Part shown: piece after piece, positions 8,649 to 16,712 of the stretch
Position numbering within the stretch: the stretch's first letter is position 1
Layout of the letters: the number at the start of each line of letters is the position of its first letter
The notes under the pieces: generated by a model
Seen by the model: only the letters and a program-made list of their open reading frames with translations
What the model was told of the DNA's origin: nothing
The model's database searches: none
Position numbers and translations under genes: made by a program
From: Nocardioides sp. URHA0020
GTDB taxonomy: Bacteria; Actinomycetota; Actinomycetes; Propionibacteriales; Nocardioidaceae
Reading direction: 5' to 3'
DNA: 64,000 bases
NCBI RefSeq assembly: GCF_000620705.1
Contig: NZ_KK211166.1
Location: 731,117-795,116, forward strand

Positions 8649-9113
8649 ATGGCTGGCAAGGTCGGGACAACCACGGTGGAGCCCACCCTGCTGTCGGCGC
8701 TCGCCGACGAGCTGATGCGCCTCGGCCGCCGGCGGCACGTGAACGTCGACGGGACCGAGCTCGACATGTCGGCGTTCAAGCTGCTGTGGATCCTGTCCGA
8801 CGACTCGCCGCGGACGCTCCGCGAGCTCGCGGACGAGCTCGACCTCGAACTGTCGACGATCAACCGGCAGGTCAACGCCGCCGTACGCGCCGGTCTGCTC
8901 GAGCGGTTCTCGGTGCCCGACGGCCCCAGCAAGCCGGTGCGTCCCACCGACGAGGGGCGACGCCTCTACCAGCACGACTCCGCCATCCACGCCGACCTGC
9001 TGCGGTCGGTGCTCGCCGAGATGGGGGCCGACCCGGCGCGCGAGCTGATCCAGGGCATGCGCTCCTTCAACGACGCCTACGAGCGCCGGGCCCCCCGGCG
9101 GACTCGGGCCTGA
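8649..9113 (+). CDS. MarR family transcriptional regulator
   Basis: The 154-residue protein has the winged-helix layout of MarR: SAFKLLWILSDDSPRTLRELADELDLELSTINRQVNAAVRAGLLERF with the wing region SVPDGPSKPVRPTDEGRRL. The ATG at 8649 is chosen over an upstream in-frame start at 8574 because it has a GAGGAG ribosome site 5-8 nt before it, and because 8574 lies inside the operator. It probably represses the divergent MFS exporter and itself until a ligand binds. Confidence 0.88.
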   Translation: MAGKVGTTTVEPTLLSALADELMRLGRRRHVNVDGTELDMSAFKLLWILSDDSPRTLRELADELDLELSTINRQVNAAVRAGLLERFSVPDGPSKPVRPTDEGRRLYQHDSAIHADLLRSVLAEMGADPARELIQGMRSFNDAYERRAPRRTRA

Positions 9114-9141
9114 AACACGCGTGCCTTAGGCTCGGGCTGCC

Positions 9142-9606
9142 ATGAACGACACCTCGCCGGTCACCACGCCGACCATCGCCAGCCTCGACCAGGACCTGGG
9201 CGCCGACGCCGCTTCGGTCATCCGCTCGCTCGCCGCACTGCTGCACGACGACGGCCGCGTCAGTGACGTCGACGTCTTCGTCGACGCGGCGCTCGCCCGC
9301 GAGGCGCTCGGCTCGACCGTGCTCCCCGGCGGCATCGCGATGCCGCACGCCCGCAGCCACGCGGTCGCCACCCAGTCGGTCGCCGTCGCCCGCCTGCCCG
9401 AGCCGGTGGCCTTCTCGGCCGGCGCGGAGCCGGTCCGCCTGGTCCTGCTGCTCGCCTCCCCCGGCGGCGACTCCGCGGGCTACCTCGCGCTGCTGCAGAA
9501 GATCGCGACCGCCTGCGTGAAGTACTCGTTCGTCGCCGACCTCCTCGACGCCCGCTCGCCGGAGGCCCTCTCCGAGCTCGTCGCCAAGGCCGTCTCCGGC
9601 CGCTGA
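9142..9606 (+). CDS. PTS EIIA type-2 (fructose/mannitol-like) domain protein
   Basis: The 154-residue protein is a single EIIA type-2 domain with the phospho-accepting histidine in GGIAMPHARSHAV (His69). In complete systems EIIA passes phosphate from HPr to EIIB during sugar uptake. No EIIB, EIIC, HPr or EI gene is nearby, so it may be a stand-alone regulatory EIIA. It follows marR by 28 nt on the same strand, with two strong palindromes directly downstream. Confidence 0.85.
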   Translation: MNDTSPVTTPTIASLDQDLGADAASVIRSLAALLHDDGRVSDVDVFVDAALAREALGSTVLPGGIAMPHARSHAVATQSVAVARLPEPVAFSAGAEPVRLVLLLASPGGDSAGYLALLQKIATACVKYSFVADLLDARSPEALSELVAKAVSGR

Positions 9607-9612
9607 CGGCGT

Positions 9613-9647
9613 CCGGCGTACGCCGGTCCCCGAGGGGGTACCCCCTC
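9613..9647. promoter_or_regulatory. Two adjacent perfect palindromes between EIIA and lapA-like genes
   Basis: CCGGCGTACGCCGG (9613-9626) and GAGGGGGTACCCCCTC (9632-9647) are both perfect palindromes in a 44-bp gap. The first could be a weak terminator for the EIIA gene. The second contains the only purine-rich Shine-Dalgarno candidate for the ATG at 9651, so folding would hide it. Confidence 0.4.
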
Positions 9648-9650
9648 CAC

Positions 9651-10004
9651 ATGGCCGACCCCACCCCGACTCCGACCGACCCGACGCCGATCGATCCGAC
9701 GCCGGTGGACCCGACGCCACCCACCACGCCGGGACCGCCTCCGCGTGAGACGAAGGACCCGCTCCGGCGATCGCGCACCAGCGGCGCCTTCGTCGGCGTC
9801 GTCCTGCTGGGTCTGCTGCTCCTGCTGCTGATCGTTTTCATCGCGCAGAACACCCAGACCGTGCGGGTCTCCTTCCTCGCCTGGGAGGGCACCACCCCGC
9901 TCGCGGTCGCCCTGCTCATCGCGACCGTCTCCGGCATCCTGCTCACCGCCGCCGCCGGCCTGCTCCGGATCTGGCAGCTCCGCCGACGGGTCAAGCACTC
10001 CTAG
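9651..10004 (+). CDS. LapA-domain (DUF1049) membrane protein
   Basis: The 117-residue protein has an N-terminal tail built of DPTP repeats (DPTPIDPTPVDPTP), a basic patch (PLRRSRTSG), then two membrane segments around residues 48-64 and 80-105, joined by the LapA/YciS-like core FIAQNTQTVRVSFLAWEG. LapA-domain proteins are inner-membrane assembly or scaffolding factors. In actinobacteria they are common orphan genes. Its role here is unknown. Confidence 0.8.
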   Translation: MADPTPTPTDPTPIDPTPVDPTPPTTPGPPPRETKDPLRRSRTSGAFVGVVLLGLLLLLLIVFIAQNTQTVRVSFLAWEGTTPLAVALLIATVSGILLTAAAGLLRIWQLRRRVKHS

Positions 10005-10100
10005 CCGTCCGCGCCCGCGCGTCCGGCGCCCCGGGGCTCGGGCTGGACCTGCGCCGGGGTGCCCGGCCTCCTGAAGGTGGACGGCCCACCGCCGCCTCAG

Positions 10101-10469
10101 TGGTTGAGGAGGCGCGCCAACGCCGCCTCGAGGGCGGTCGCGTCCGGTGGTTGAGGAGGCGCGCCAGCGCCGTCTCGTGGACGGTCACCCCCCGATGGTT
10201 GAGGAGGCGCACCAGCGCCGTCTCGAGGGCGGTCGGCCCCGGTGGTTGAGGAGGCGCGCCAGCGCCGTCTCGCGGGCGGTCGGCCCCGGTGGTTGAGGAG
10301 GCGCGCCAGCACCGCCTCCAAACCCCGGCACGCCCGGTGGTTGAGGAGGCGCGCCAGCACCGCCTCCAAACCCCCGCATCCCCGATGGTTGAGGAGGCGC
10401 GCCAGCGCCGTCTCGAAACCCCGCGCCCCGGTGGTTGAGGAGGCGCGCCAGCGCCGTCTCGAAACCCCC
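10101..10469. repeat. Array of eight REP-like repeats, period about 47-48 bp
   Basis: A core beginning TGGTTGAGGAGGCGCGCCAG and running about 32 bp recurs at 10101, 10148, 10196, 10243, 10290, 10338, 10386 and 10432. It alternates with 14-17 bp of less conserved filler (AGGGCGGTCG..., AAACCCC...). The core can fold as GGCGC-GCCA-GCGCC. The filler is not unique like CRISPR spacers, and no cas genes are near. The array lies immediately 3' of the DUF222-HNH gene. Confidence 0.85.
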
Positions 10470-10516
10470 GCAGCGTAGGCAGGGCAACGTGCGCGCACGT
10501 TGTCGGCCTTGTCGGC

Positions 10517-11776
10517 CTATTGGCGTCGGGTGAAGGTGACCTTGCCGTTGTGGTGCTTTGCCATCTCGTAGGTCGGGTCGTGTGCTCGGGCGTGGTGTCT
10601 CGGGCAGAGGAGTCCGGCGTTGTGGAGGTCGGAAGGGCCGCCGTCGGTCCATCTGGTCCAGTGGTGGGCGTGGCACATCCACGGTGGCCAGTCGCAGCCC
10701 TCGGTGACGCAGCCACTGTCGCGGAGGCTGATGGCTGTGAGCTGGGCCTTGGTGAAGAACCGTCTGGCTCTGCCGACGTCGAGGACTTGCGAGTCGGCGC
10801 CGAGGACGACGGGGATGATCTTGGCTGTGCACGCGAGCCGGCGGGCTGCGGCTGGGCTGATGCGTTCTCCGGTGTCGAGCACTCCGGCGTTCTCGAGCCG
10901 GCCGAGGAGGGTGTCAAGGCCGATGGTGACCACGATGGTCGCGTCCCTGCCGCCAACCTGGGGCAGGTCCTTGGCGCTGATCCTTTCGATGAGCTCGGCG
11001 AACGCTCGGCCCATCCGCTCGGGTCCGGGTCTGCGTTCGACGCCGGGTCCGTGGGTGGCGGCGAGGTGTTTGGGTGCGGCGAGCGCGAGGAGCATCTTCT
11101 TCAGCTCTGCTGCCTGCAGGGCCGGGAGGGTGAAGCGTCCGTGGACCTTGCCGTGCCCGTCGTCGCTCATCGTGAGCCGGCAGGCTTGTGTTGCTTTGGC
11201 TTCTTCTCGTTCGAGGAGGTCGGACTCGTGCTGGTCGGCGAGGTCGGGTGCGATGACCTCGAGGAGTCGGCGTCCGAGGATGGTGAGGCGCTTCGCGTCG
11301 TGCTCTTCCGCGGCGGTGACGAGGTGCTCCTCGGCCTTGATCAGCAGCCCCGGGTCCAGACCGTCAGGGAGCGCCGTGATCGACCGGATGATCACGTCCG
11401 CCTGCTCAAGACGCAGGTCACCGCATGCGAGCGCTGACCGGACCCGGTCGTAGATGGCGAGGTCATGGCCGAGCTGGACCGTGCGTGCCGCTGCCGGACG
11501 AGTCTGCCTGGTCTGGTGCGCCAGCCAGTTCGCGGTGCTCGTGGCTCCCACGTCGGTGCCGACCTCCACCTCGTCGGCGTGCGCAGCGACCCGGGTCTTC
11601 AGCTCGACGACGCGGGCTTCGAGCCGGGTGATGTCGATGAGCGCAGTGGCCGTCTCGGAAGTGTCCATGGACCACATCGCAGCGTCGACGACCTGGTCGA
11701 GATCATGGTGGGCGTGCGCGATCGCCTTGGCCACCTGGTGTCGTGGGGTGGCGATCGTGGTCATGGTTCTAGCCAA
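10517..11776 (-). CDS. DUF222 / HNH endonuclease ('13E12 repeat' family)
   Basis: The 419-residue protein has an N-terminal all-helical DUF222 region (ITRLEARVVELKTRVAAHADE ... ANWLAHQTRQTRPAA) and a C-terminal HNH nuclease domain. That domain has CVTEGCDWP as first Cys pair, CHAHHWTRWTDGGPSDLHN as catalytic HH/N core, and LLCPRHHARAH as last Cys-x-x-His pair. This family is expanded in many actinobacterial genomes and is suspected to be mobile or selfish. Both flanks carry the same repeat family in opposite orientation, so the gene and the repeats may form one unit. Confidence 0.9.
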   Translation of the reverse strand: MARTMTTIATPRHQVAKAIAHAHHDLDQVVDAAMWSMDTSETATALIDITRLEARVVELKTRVAAHADEVEVGTDVGATSTANWLAHQTRQTRPAAARTVQLGHDLAIYDRVRSALACGDLRLEQADVIIRSITALPDGLDPGLLIKAEEHLVTAAEEHDAKRLTILGRRLLEVIAPDLADQHESDLLEREEAKATQACRLTMSDDGHGKVHGRFTLPALQAAELKKMLLALAAPKHLAATHGPGVERRPGPERMGRAFAELIERISAKDLPQVGGRDATIVVTIGLDTLLGRLENAGVLDTGERISPAAARRLACTAKIIPVVLGADSQVLDVGRARRFFTKAQLTAISLRDSGCVTEGCDWPPWMCHAHHWTRWTDGGPSDLHNAGLLCPRHHARAHDPTYEMAKHHNGKVTFTRRQ

Positions 11777-12238
11777 GCACTGACCACCGACAGTGAGAGG
11801 CTCAGAACCCCTGTTTCCACAGGGTTCTGGGTCACGAAGAGGTCACGATCCGAGGGGCTCATCCACACCGGGATCGAGCGTCTGTGGAGGGTCATCCATC
11901 AGCGTTCTAACCACGCGGACGAGGTGTCTCTGGGTGGTGGTTTCGAGGCTCGGCGCTGGCGCGCCTCGCACCTCAACCACCGGTAGGTCGGCGGGCGACC
12001 GCAACCACCGCTCGCCGTACCCGCGTAGTCAGCCTGTCGGCGAACGACCCGAGCGGACCTGGATGCCATGCTCGTTGCCCTGTCTTCGCTGCGGGGGTTT
12101 CGAGGCTCGGGCCTGGCGGCCCTCGCACCTCAACCACCGGGGTTGAAAGCGCGCTCATCGCCCTGCCTTCGCTGCGGGGGTTTCGAGGCTCGGCGCTAGC
12201 GCGCCTCGCACCTCAACCACCGGCACCTCAACCACCGG
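11777..12238. repeat. Second repeat cluster (three units plus fragment), inverted relative to the first
   Basis: Units starting GGTTTCGAGGCTCGGCGCT and ending CCTCAACCACCGG occur at 11939-11983, 12096-12140 and 12179-12223, followed by a duplicated tail CACCTCAACCACCGG. They are related to the reverse complement of the 10.1-10.47 kb units. A longer shared block around GCTGCGGGGGTTT (12069-12100 and 12149-12182) has its inverted copy at about 10462-10493, on the other side of the HNH gene. No gene is seen in this stretch. Confidence 0.8.
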
Positions 12239-12256
12239 GCTCCAACACCCGAGCGA

Positions 12257-12877
12257 TCAACCCGCAGGGGCGAGCACGGAGGACAGGACGAAGTCGGTCG
12301 CGGCTCGCTCGAAGCTGCCGCCGTGGCTGAGCATCGCGTGCTTGCCGCCCTCGATCGGCAGGAAGGTGACGTCGGTGGTCTCCGCGAGGGCGGAGACGAC
12401 GGCCTTGGCGCGATCCGGGGAGGCGACCCGGTCCTCGGTGCCGTGCACCACGAGCACCGCGCGACCGGAGAGGTCGGCACGGTCCGTCGGGTAGACCCAC
12501 GGGTTGAGCGCGACGACGGCGCGTACGCCGTCGAGCCCGCCGGCGAGCAGCGCCGCGCGGCCGCCGAGCGAGTGCCCGACCAGGCCGACGGGGACGTCGC
12601 CGTACCGCTCCCGCACCTCGCCCAGCGCCCAGGCGACATCGGCGACCGGCGTCGTCGTGGTGTCCCAGCCGCGGTGGGAGTTCAGCAACCGCAGCACAGC
12701 CACCCGTCCACGTCCGGCCCGCGCGATCCGACGTGCCACCGGCACCATCCGCAGCACCGACAGCTGGGCCGGGCTCACCGTCGTGCGGCCCGCCCGGGAG
12801 GCACCGCCGTGCAGCACGAGGATCACGGCCTCGGGCCGGGAGGGTGCATACGTCGTGATGAGGTGGGCTGCGGGCAC
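12257..12877 (-). CDS. Alpha/beta hydrolase (dienelactone-hydrolase-like)
   Basis: The 206-residue protein has a compact alpha/beta-hydrolase fold: LHGGASRAG (oxyanion region), GLVGHSLGGRAALL with the nucleophilic serine, HGTEDRVASP with the acid, and GGKHAMLSHGG with the histidine. There is no lid domain and no signal peptide. It lies 85 nt downstream of the flavin reductase on the same strand and may be the last gene of the sulfur operon or separate. The natural ester substrate is unknown. Confidence 0.75.
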   Translation of the reverse strand: MPAAHLITTYAPSRPEAVILVLHGGASRAGRTTVSPAQLSVLRMVPVARRIARAGRGRVAVLRLLNSHRGWDTTTTPVADVAWALGEVRERYGDVPVGLVGHSLGGRAALLAGGLDGVRAVVALNPWVYPTDRADLSGRAVLVVHGTEDRVASPDRAKAVVSALAETTDVTFLPIEGGKHAMLSHGGSFERAATDFVLSSVLAPAG

Positions 12878-12962
12878 AGACCCAGTCTGGCCGGGCGCCC
12901 CAAGCCGCGGCCCGACGATCGTGATCCCCCGACCGACCTCACGACCAACCTCACGGCCGACC

Positions 12963-13499
12963 TCAGGACGGCCGCTGCAGCCCGAACTTGCTGCGGTGGA
13001 AGACCAGGGGCAGCGAGTGGTCCACGTGCTGCACGGCGTGCAGCCGCAGCAGCACGATGGTGTGGTCGCCCGCCTCGAGCTCGCGGTAGATCGTCGTGTC
13101 GAAGGTCGCCAACCCCTCGTCCAGGGTGACCGCGCCCTCCGAGGTCACGGTCAGGTCGAGGCCGTCGAAGCGCTGGTCGACCCGGCCCGCCAGCTGCCGG
13201 GCGACCGATCCGTGGTGGTCGGCCAGCACGGTGACGCCCAGGTGCGACGCCCGCCTGAGGTCCGGCCAGGTCTTCGAGGTGTTGGCCACGGAGAAGGAGA
13301 CCAGCGGCGGGTCGAGGCTCACCGAGGTGAACGAGCTCGCCGCGAGGCCGACGTACGAGCCGGCCACCTCCGCGGCGACCGCGACGACGCCGCTCGGGAA
13401 GATCCCGAAGGCCTGGCGCAGCTGGGCCGGGTCGAGGTCCTGGTTGGTGGCGAACGTGGTCGGGAGCTGGGTGGGGACGTCGGCAGGATAGGTCGTCAC
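12963..13499 (-). CDS. Flavin reductase family protein (FMN reductase component)
   Basis: The 178-residue protein is a flavin-reductase-like split-barrel domain: FGIFPSGVVAVAAEV, YVGLAASSFTSVSLDPPLVSF, and the C-terminal GDHTIVLLRLHAV. Enzymes of this group supply reduced FMN to two-component monooxygenases such as DszA, NtaA and SnaA. The GTG start at 13499 overlaps the stop of the upstream hydrolase (GTGA), which selects this start over longer in-frame options. It almost certainly serves the two monooxygenases of the operon. Confidence 0.88.
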   Translation of the reverse strand: MTTYPADVPTQLPTTFATNQDLDPAQLRQAFGIFPSGVVAVAAEVAGSYVGLAASSFTSVSLDPPLVSFSVANTSKTWPDLRRASHLGVTVLADHHGSVARQLAGRVDQRFDGLDLTVTSEGAVTLDEGLATFDTTIYRELEAGDHTIVLLRLHAVQHVDHSLPLVFHRSKFGLQRPS

Positions 13500-14284
13500 C
13501 AGGCACTCGATTCGACAGCGATCACGGGCACGAGCTCCTGGCGCAGTGCCTCCAGGAAGGTGACGACCTCCGCGGCCACCGACCGGTGCTGCTGGTCGTT
13601 GAGGACGTCGTGGTGGGCTCCGCGCACCACGGACAGGCGAGCCTGCGACAGCGCGGCGGCCGTCCGGGCGAGCGCCGGGCGGTCCGCCAGCGGGTCGGCG
13701 TCGCCGACGAGGATCAGCTGCGGCAGGTCGAGCGAGCCGGCGTACGCCGCGTCGAGCAGCGCGTCGGGCAGCGGGGTGCTGAGCGCGCCCCGCTCGGCGT
13801 GCTCGGACAGCACTCCTCGGTGCACCGCGCACGACGTGCGCACCTCGAGCTCGTCGTCCCAGGCCGAGCCGGCGGCGACCGCGGCGCGGCCGGGCAGGCC
13901 GGCGAGCACCACGGCGTCGGGCCACCACGACGAGAGCCGGTCGCCCCGGGCGAGCAGGGCGGCCACGGCGGCGGCGCCCGAGTCGGAGGCCACGACGACG
14001 AGCGGTCGCGCCAGCCCGTCGAGGGACGCGGCCGACTCCACCGCGTCGCCGAGGGCGCTCGCCAGGGCGGCCAGCGTCGCGGCGAGGTCGTCGGGGTCGA
14101 TGGACGGCGGGTCCACGACCTGCACCCGGTAGGCGTCGGCGGCGACGCGGGTCGCGAACCGGCGGTACGCCGCGCGGGCCTCTCCTCGTCCCGGCACCAC
14201 GACGACGGTGCCGCGGGTGCGCAGCCCGGCGGGCGGGTGGTAGTCGGTGTCGGCCTGCTCGATGCGTTCGGTGGTCTGGGTCAT
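13496..14284 (-). CDS. Alpha/beta hydrolase in organosulfur operon
   Basis: The 262-residue protein shows TVVVVPGRGEARAAY, a nucleophile elbow VVASDSGAAAVAAL, the acid region ILVGDADPLADRP and the histidine in RGAHHDVLND, which is a full catalytic triad pattern. It is sandwiched between the LLM oxidoreductase (4-nt gap) and the flavin reductase (overlap), so its substrate is probably a product of the monooxygenases, such as a thioester or sulfinate ester. That is inference from position. Similar hydrolases accompany SfnB/LLM genes in other actinobacteria. Confidence 0.75.
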   Translation of the reverse strand: MTQTTERIEQADTDYHPPAGLRTRGTVVVVPGRGEARAAYRRFATRVAADAYRVQVVDPPSIDPDDLAATLAALASALGDAVESAASLDGLARPLVVVASDSGAAAVAALLARGDRLSSWWPDAVVLAGLPGRAAVAAGSAWDDELEVRTSCAVHRGVLSEHAERGALSTPLPDALLDAAYAGSLDLPQLILVGDADPLADRPALARTAAALSQARLSVVRGAHHDVLNDQQHRSVAAEVVTFLEALRQELVPVIAVESSAW

Positions 14285-14288
14285 CGCT

Positions 14289-15326
14289 TCACACTCCTGC
14301 GAGCTGACGCTCGGTCGCGGGCTGCCAGCCCAGGGCGGGTGCCACCTCGGTCGCGATCAGCTCGAGGGCCCGGATCGCGGCGTCGTGGTCGGGGACGGCG
14401 GGGTTGAACTGGGTGATCAGGTCGGTCGCGACCGGCAGCACCTGCTCGCGCTGCAGGGCGGCCACGATCTCGTCGGGGTGTCCGTAGAACGCGTGGAAGC
14501 GGCGCAGCGCGTCCTCGACGTCGACGACACCGGGCAGCCCGCGGGCGGCGGCCATCCGGGTCGCAGCGGCACTGACGTCGTCAGCGATCTGCGCGAGCGC
14601 CGTCCGTCGGTCCGCGGCCGGGAACACGAACCTGGAGAGCCCCACCCGGGGCCGACGCGGTCGCTGCCAGGCCCCGAGGAACTCGTCGGCCCACGGCCGC
14701 TGCACCTCGTCGGTGGGCGCGTCGTAGCCGTAGGCGGCGCGGTTGAGCAGCAGGTTGGAGCCCTCGCCGGCCGCGTACGCCGCACCCGGGCCGCTGAAGA
14801 CCCCCTGCCAGATCCGGTCGCCGAAGCCGGCGGGCTCGGGCTGGATCCGGAAGCCGGGCGTGCCGACCTCCTCGGCGGCCAGTGCCTGGCGCAGCACGGC
14901 GAGGTTCTCGCTCGTCAGCTCCCGCTTGCGACCGAGGTCGCGACCGAAGGCGGCGTACTCGAGATCGCTGTAACCGCTGCCGACGCCGATCTCGACACGA
15001 CCACCGCTGAGGGTGTCGACCACGGCGACGTCCTCCGCCAGCCGGACCGGGTCCTCGAGCGGCAGGATCGTGATCGCGGTGCCGAGCCGGATGCGGGTCG
15101 TCCGCGCCGCCGCGTGGGCGAGGAAGGTCCACGGTGACGAGAGGCCGCCGCCGCCGTCGGGCACGTGGTGCTGGGCGACCCACCCGACGTCGAAGCCGAG
15201 CTCCTCGGCGACGACGAAGAGCTCCTGGGCGTTGCGGTACGTCGTGGTCAGGTCGCTGCCGCGTCCCTGGACGTGGGTCAGGAAGCCCAGGCGGAAGCGG
15301 GGCTCCTCGGTGCTCTCGTTGCTCAT
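14289..15326 (-). CDS. LLM class flavin-dependent oxidoreductase (luciferase-like)
   Basis: The 345-residue protein has the luciferase-like TIM-barrel pattern: RLGFLTHVQGRG, FDVGWVAQHHVPDGGGG, RIRLGTAITILPLEDPVRLAEDVAVVDTLSGGRVEIGVGSGY. Such enzymes use FMNH2 and O2 to oxidise or cleave substrates, often C-S bonds. The ATG at 15326 is chosen; a GTG sits one codon upstream, and both share the GGAGG site. It lies 10 nt after the first DszA-like gene in the operon. Confidence 0.87.
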   Translation of the reverse strand: MSNESTEEPRFRLGFLTHVQGRGSDLTTTYRNAQELFVVAEELGFDVGWVAQHHVPDGGGGLSSPWTFLAHAAARTTRIRLGTAITILPLEDPVRLAEDVAVVDTLSGGRVEIGVGSGYSDLEYAAFGRDLGRKRELTSENLAVLRQALAAEEVGTPGFRIQPEPAGFGDRIWQGVFSGPGAAYAAGEGSNLLLNRAAYGYDAPTDEVQRPWADEFLGAWQRPRRPRVGLSRFVFPAADRRTALAQIADDVSAAATRMAAARGLPGVVDVEDALRRFHAFYGHPDEIVAALQREQVLPVATDLITQFNPAVPDHDAAIRALELIATEVAPALGWQPATERQLAGV

Positions 15327-15336
15327 CACGCCCTCC

Positions 15337-16686
15337 TCAGGCGCCCACGGCGCCGACGTACTCGCGCTCCTGGGTGTGGCGGTTGACCGGGATCGGCAGG
15401 CCGAGGTTGCCGCGCAGCGTGTCGGCCTCGTACTCGGTGCGGAAGAGACCGCGCTGCTGCAGGATCGGCACGACCGAGTCGACGAAGTAGTCGAGCTCCT
15501 CGTTGGTGCGGAAGGCCAGGTTGATGCCGTCGAACGTGCCGGCGTCGAACCAGGCCTGGATGCGGTCGGCCACCGTCGTCGGCGAGCCGACGAACGGGGA
15601 CTGGCGGACCTCGGCCGCCGACTCCGCGACCTGGCGCAGCGTCAGGTTGCCCTCGCGGGCCCGCTCGATGATCTTCGTCGCGGCGGTCCGGCCGCCGCGC
15701 TGGGCCAGGGAGGCGACGTCCGGGAACGGCGCGTCGAGGTCGTGCTGGCTGAAGTCGTAGGCGCCGAAGGAGCGACCGAGCAGCGCCAGGTGCCGGTCGA
15801 GGTCGTTGTCCTCGGCGGCGATCTCGCGCTCGCGTCGCTGGGCCGCCTCGTCCGTCGGCGCGACGACCGGTCCACCATGGATGAAGACCTTGATGTGGTC
15901 GGGGTTGCGACCGTACGACGCCGTACGCCGCTTGATGTCCGCGTAGTACTCCTGCGCCGCCGCCAACGAGCCGCCGGGCGCGTAGATCCCCTCCGCCACC
16001 CGGGCAGCGAGGTCGCGACCCTCCTCCGAGACGCCCGCCTGGAAGATCACCGGCTGGCCCTGCGGGGAGCGCGAGACGTTGAGCGGACCCGCGACCTTGA
16101 AGTGCTCGCCGACGTGGTTGAGCTCGTGCAGCTTCGTCGGGTCGAGGAAGGTGTTGGCGGCCACGTCGGCCGGGAAGGCGTCGTCCTCGTAGGAGTCCCA
16201 CAGCCCACGCGCGACCTCGACGAACTCCAGCGCCCGCCCGTAGCGGGTCGCGTAGTCGGCGTGCTCGTCCAGCCCGTAGTTGCGCGAGGTGCCGGTGTCG
16301 AAGCTGGTGACGACGTTCCACCCGGCCCGCCCGCCGCTGATCAGGTCGAGCGAGGCGAAGCGGCGGGCCAGGTTGAAGGGCGAGTTGTACGTCGAGCTCG
16401 CCGTGCCCACCAGTCCGACGTGGCGGGTGTGCGTGGCCACCGCCGAGAGCAGGGTCAGCGGCTCCAGGCGGTTGAGGTAGTGCGCGGGGTAGGTCGAGTT
16501 GATGAACTGGCTGTCGACGATGAAGAGCGCGTCGAAGAGGGCGTGCTCGGCAGCCTGCGCCTGCTGGATGTAGTAGTTGATGTCGATGCTCGCGTCCTTG
16601 GCGACACGCGGGTCCTTCCACAGGCCGTGCTGGCCGGGGCCGCCGACGCCGTACGGGTGGAGAGCGAGGTGGAGCTTGCGGGACAT
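15337..16686 (-). CDS. NtaA/SnaA/DszA family FMN-dependent monooxygenase (copy 1)
   Basis: The 449-residue protein opens with LHLALHPYGVGGPGQHGLW and contains LFIVDSQFINSTYP, GLVGTASSTYNSPFNLARRFASLD, GRAGWNVVTSFD and VIFQAGVSEEGRDLAA. These are hallmarks of the NtaA/SnaA/DszA class of FMNH2-dependent monooxygenases that act on nitrilotriacetate, pristinamycin IIB or dibenzothiophene sulfone. The ATG has GAGAGG 8 nt upstream, in the 26-nt gap after the ABC ATPase gene. The adjacent transporter, flavin reductase and leader peptide suggest an organosulfur substrate. Confidence 0.9.
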   Translation of the reverse strand: MSRKLHLALHPYGVGGPGQHGLWKDPRVAKDASIDINYYIQQAQAAEHALFDALFIVDSQFINSTYPAHYLNRLEPLTLLSAVATHTRHVGLVGTASSTYNSPFNLARRFASLDLISGGRAGWNVVTSFDTGTSRNYGLDEHADYATRYGRALEFVEVARGLWDSYEDDAFPADVAANTFLDPTKLHELNHVGEHFKVAGPLNVSRSPQGQPVIFQAGVSEEGRDLAARVAEGIYAPGGSLAAAQEYYADIKRRTASYGRNPDHIKVFIHGGPVVAPTDEAAQRREREIAAEDNDLDRHLALLGRSFGAYDFSQHDLDAPFPDVASLAQRGGRTAATKIIERAREGNLTLRQVAESAAEVRQSPFVGSPTTVADRIQAWFDAGTFDGINLAFRTNEELDYFVDSVVPILQQRGLFRTEYEADTLRGNLGLPIPVNRHTQEREYVGAVGA

Positions 16687-16712
16687 GCGGGGTCCTCTCG
16701 ATCGGAAGTGGG

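Noticed and set aside
10101-10469. A CRISPR array
   Set aside because: Filler segments repeat among themselves, unit ends are not conserved like direct repeats, and no cas gene is near.
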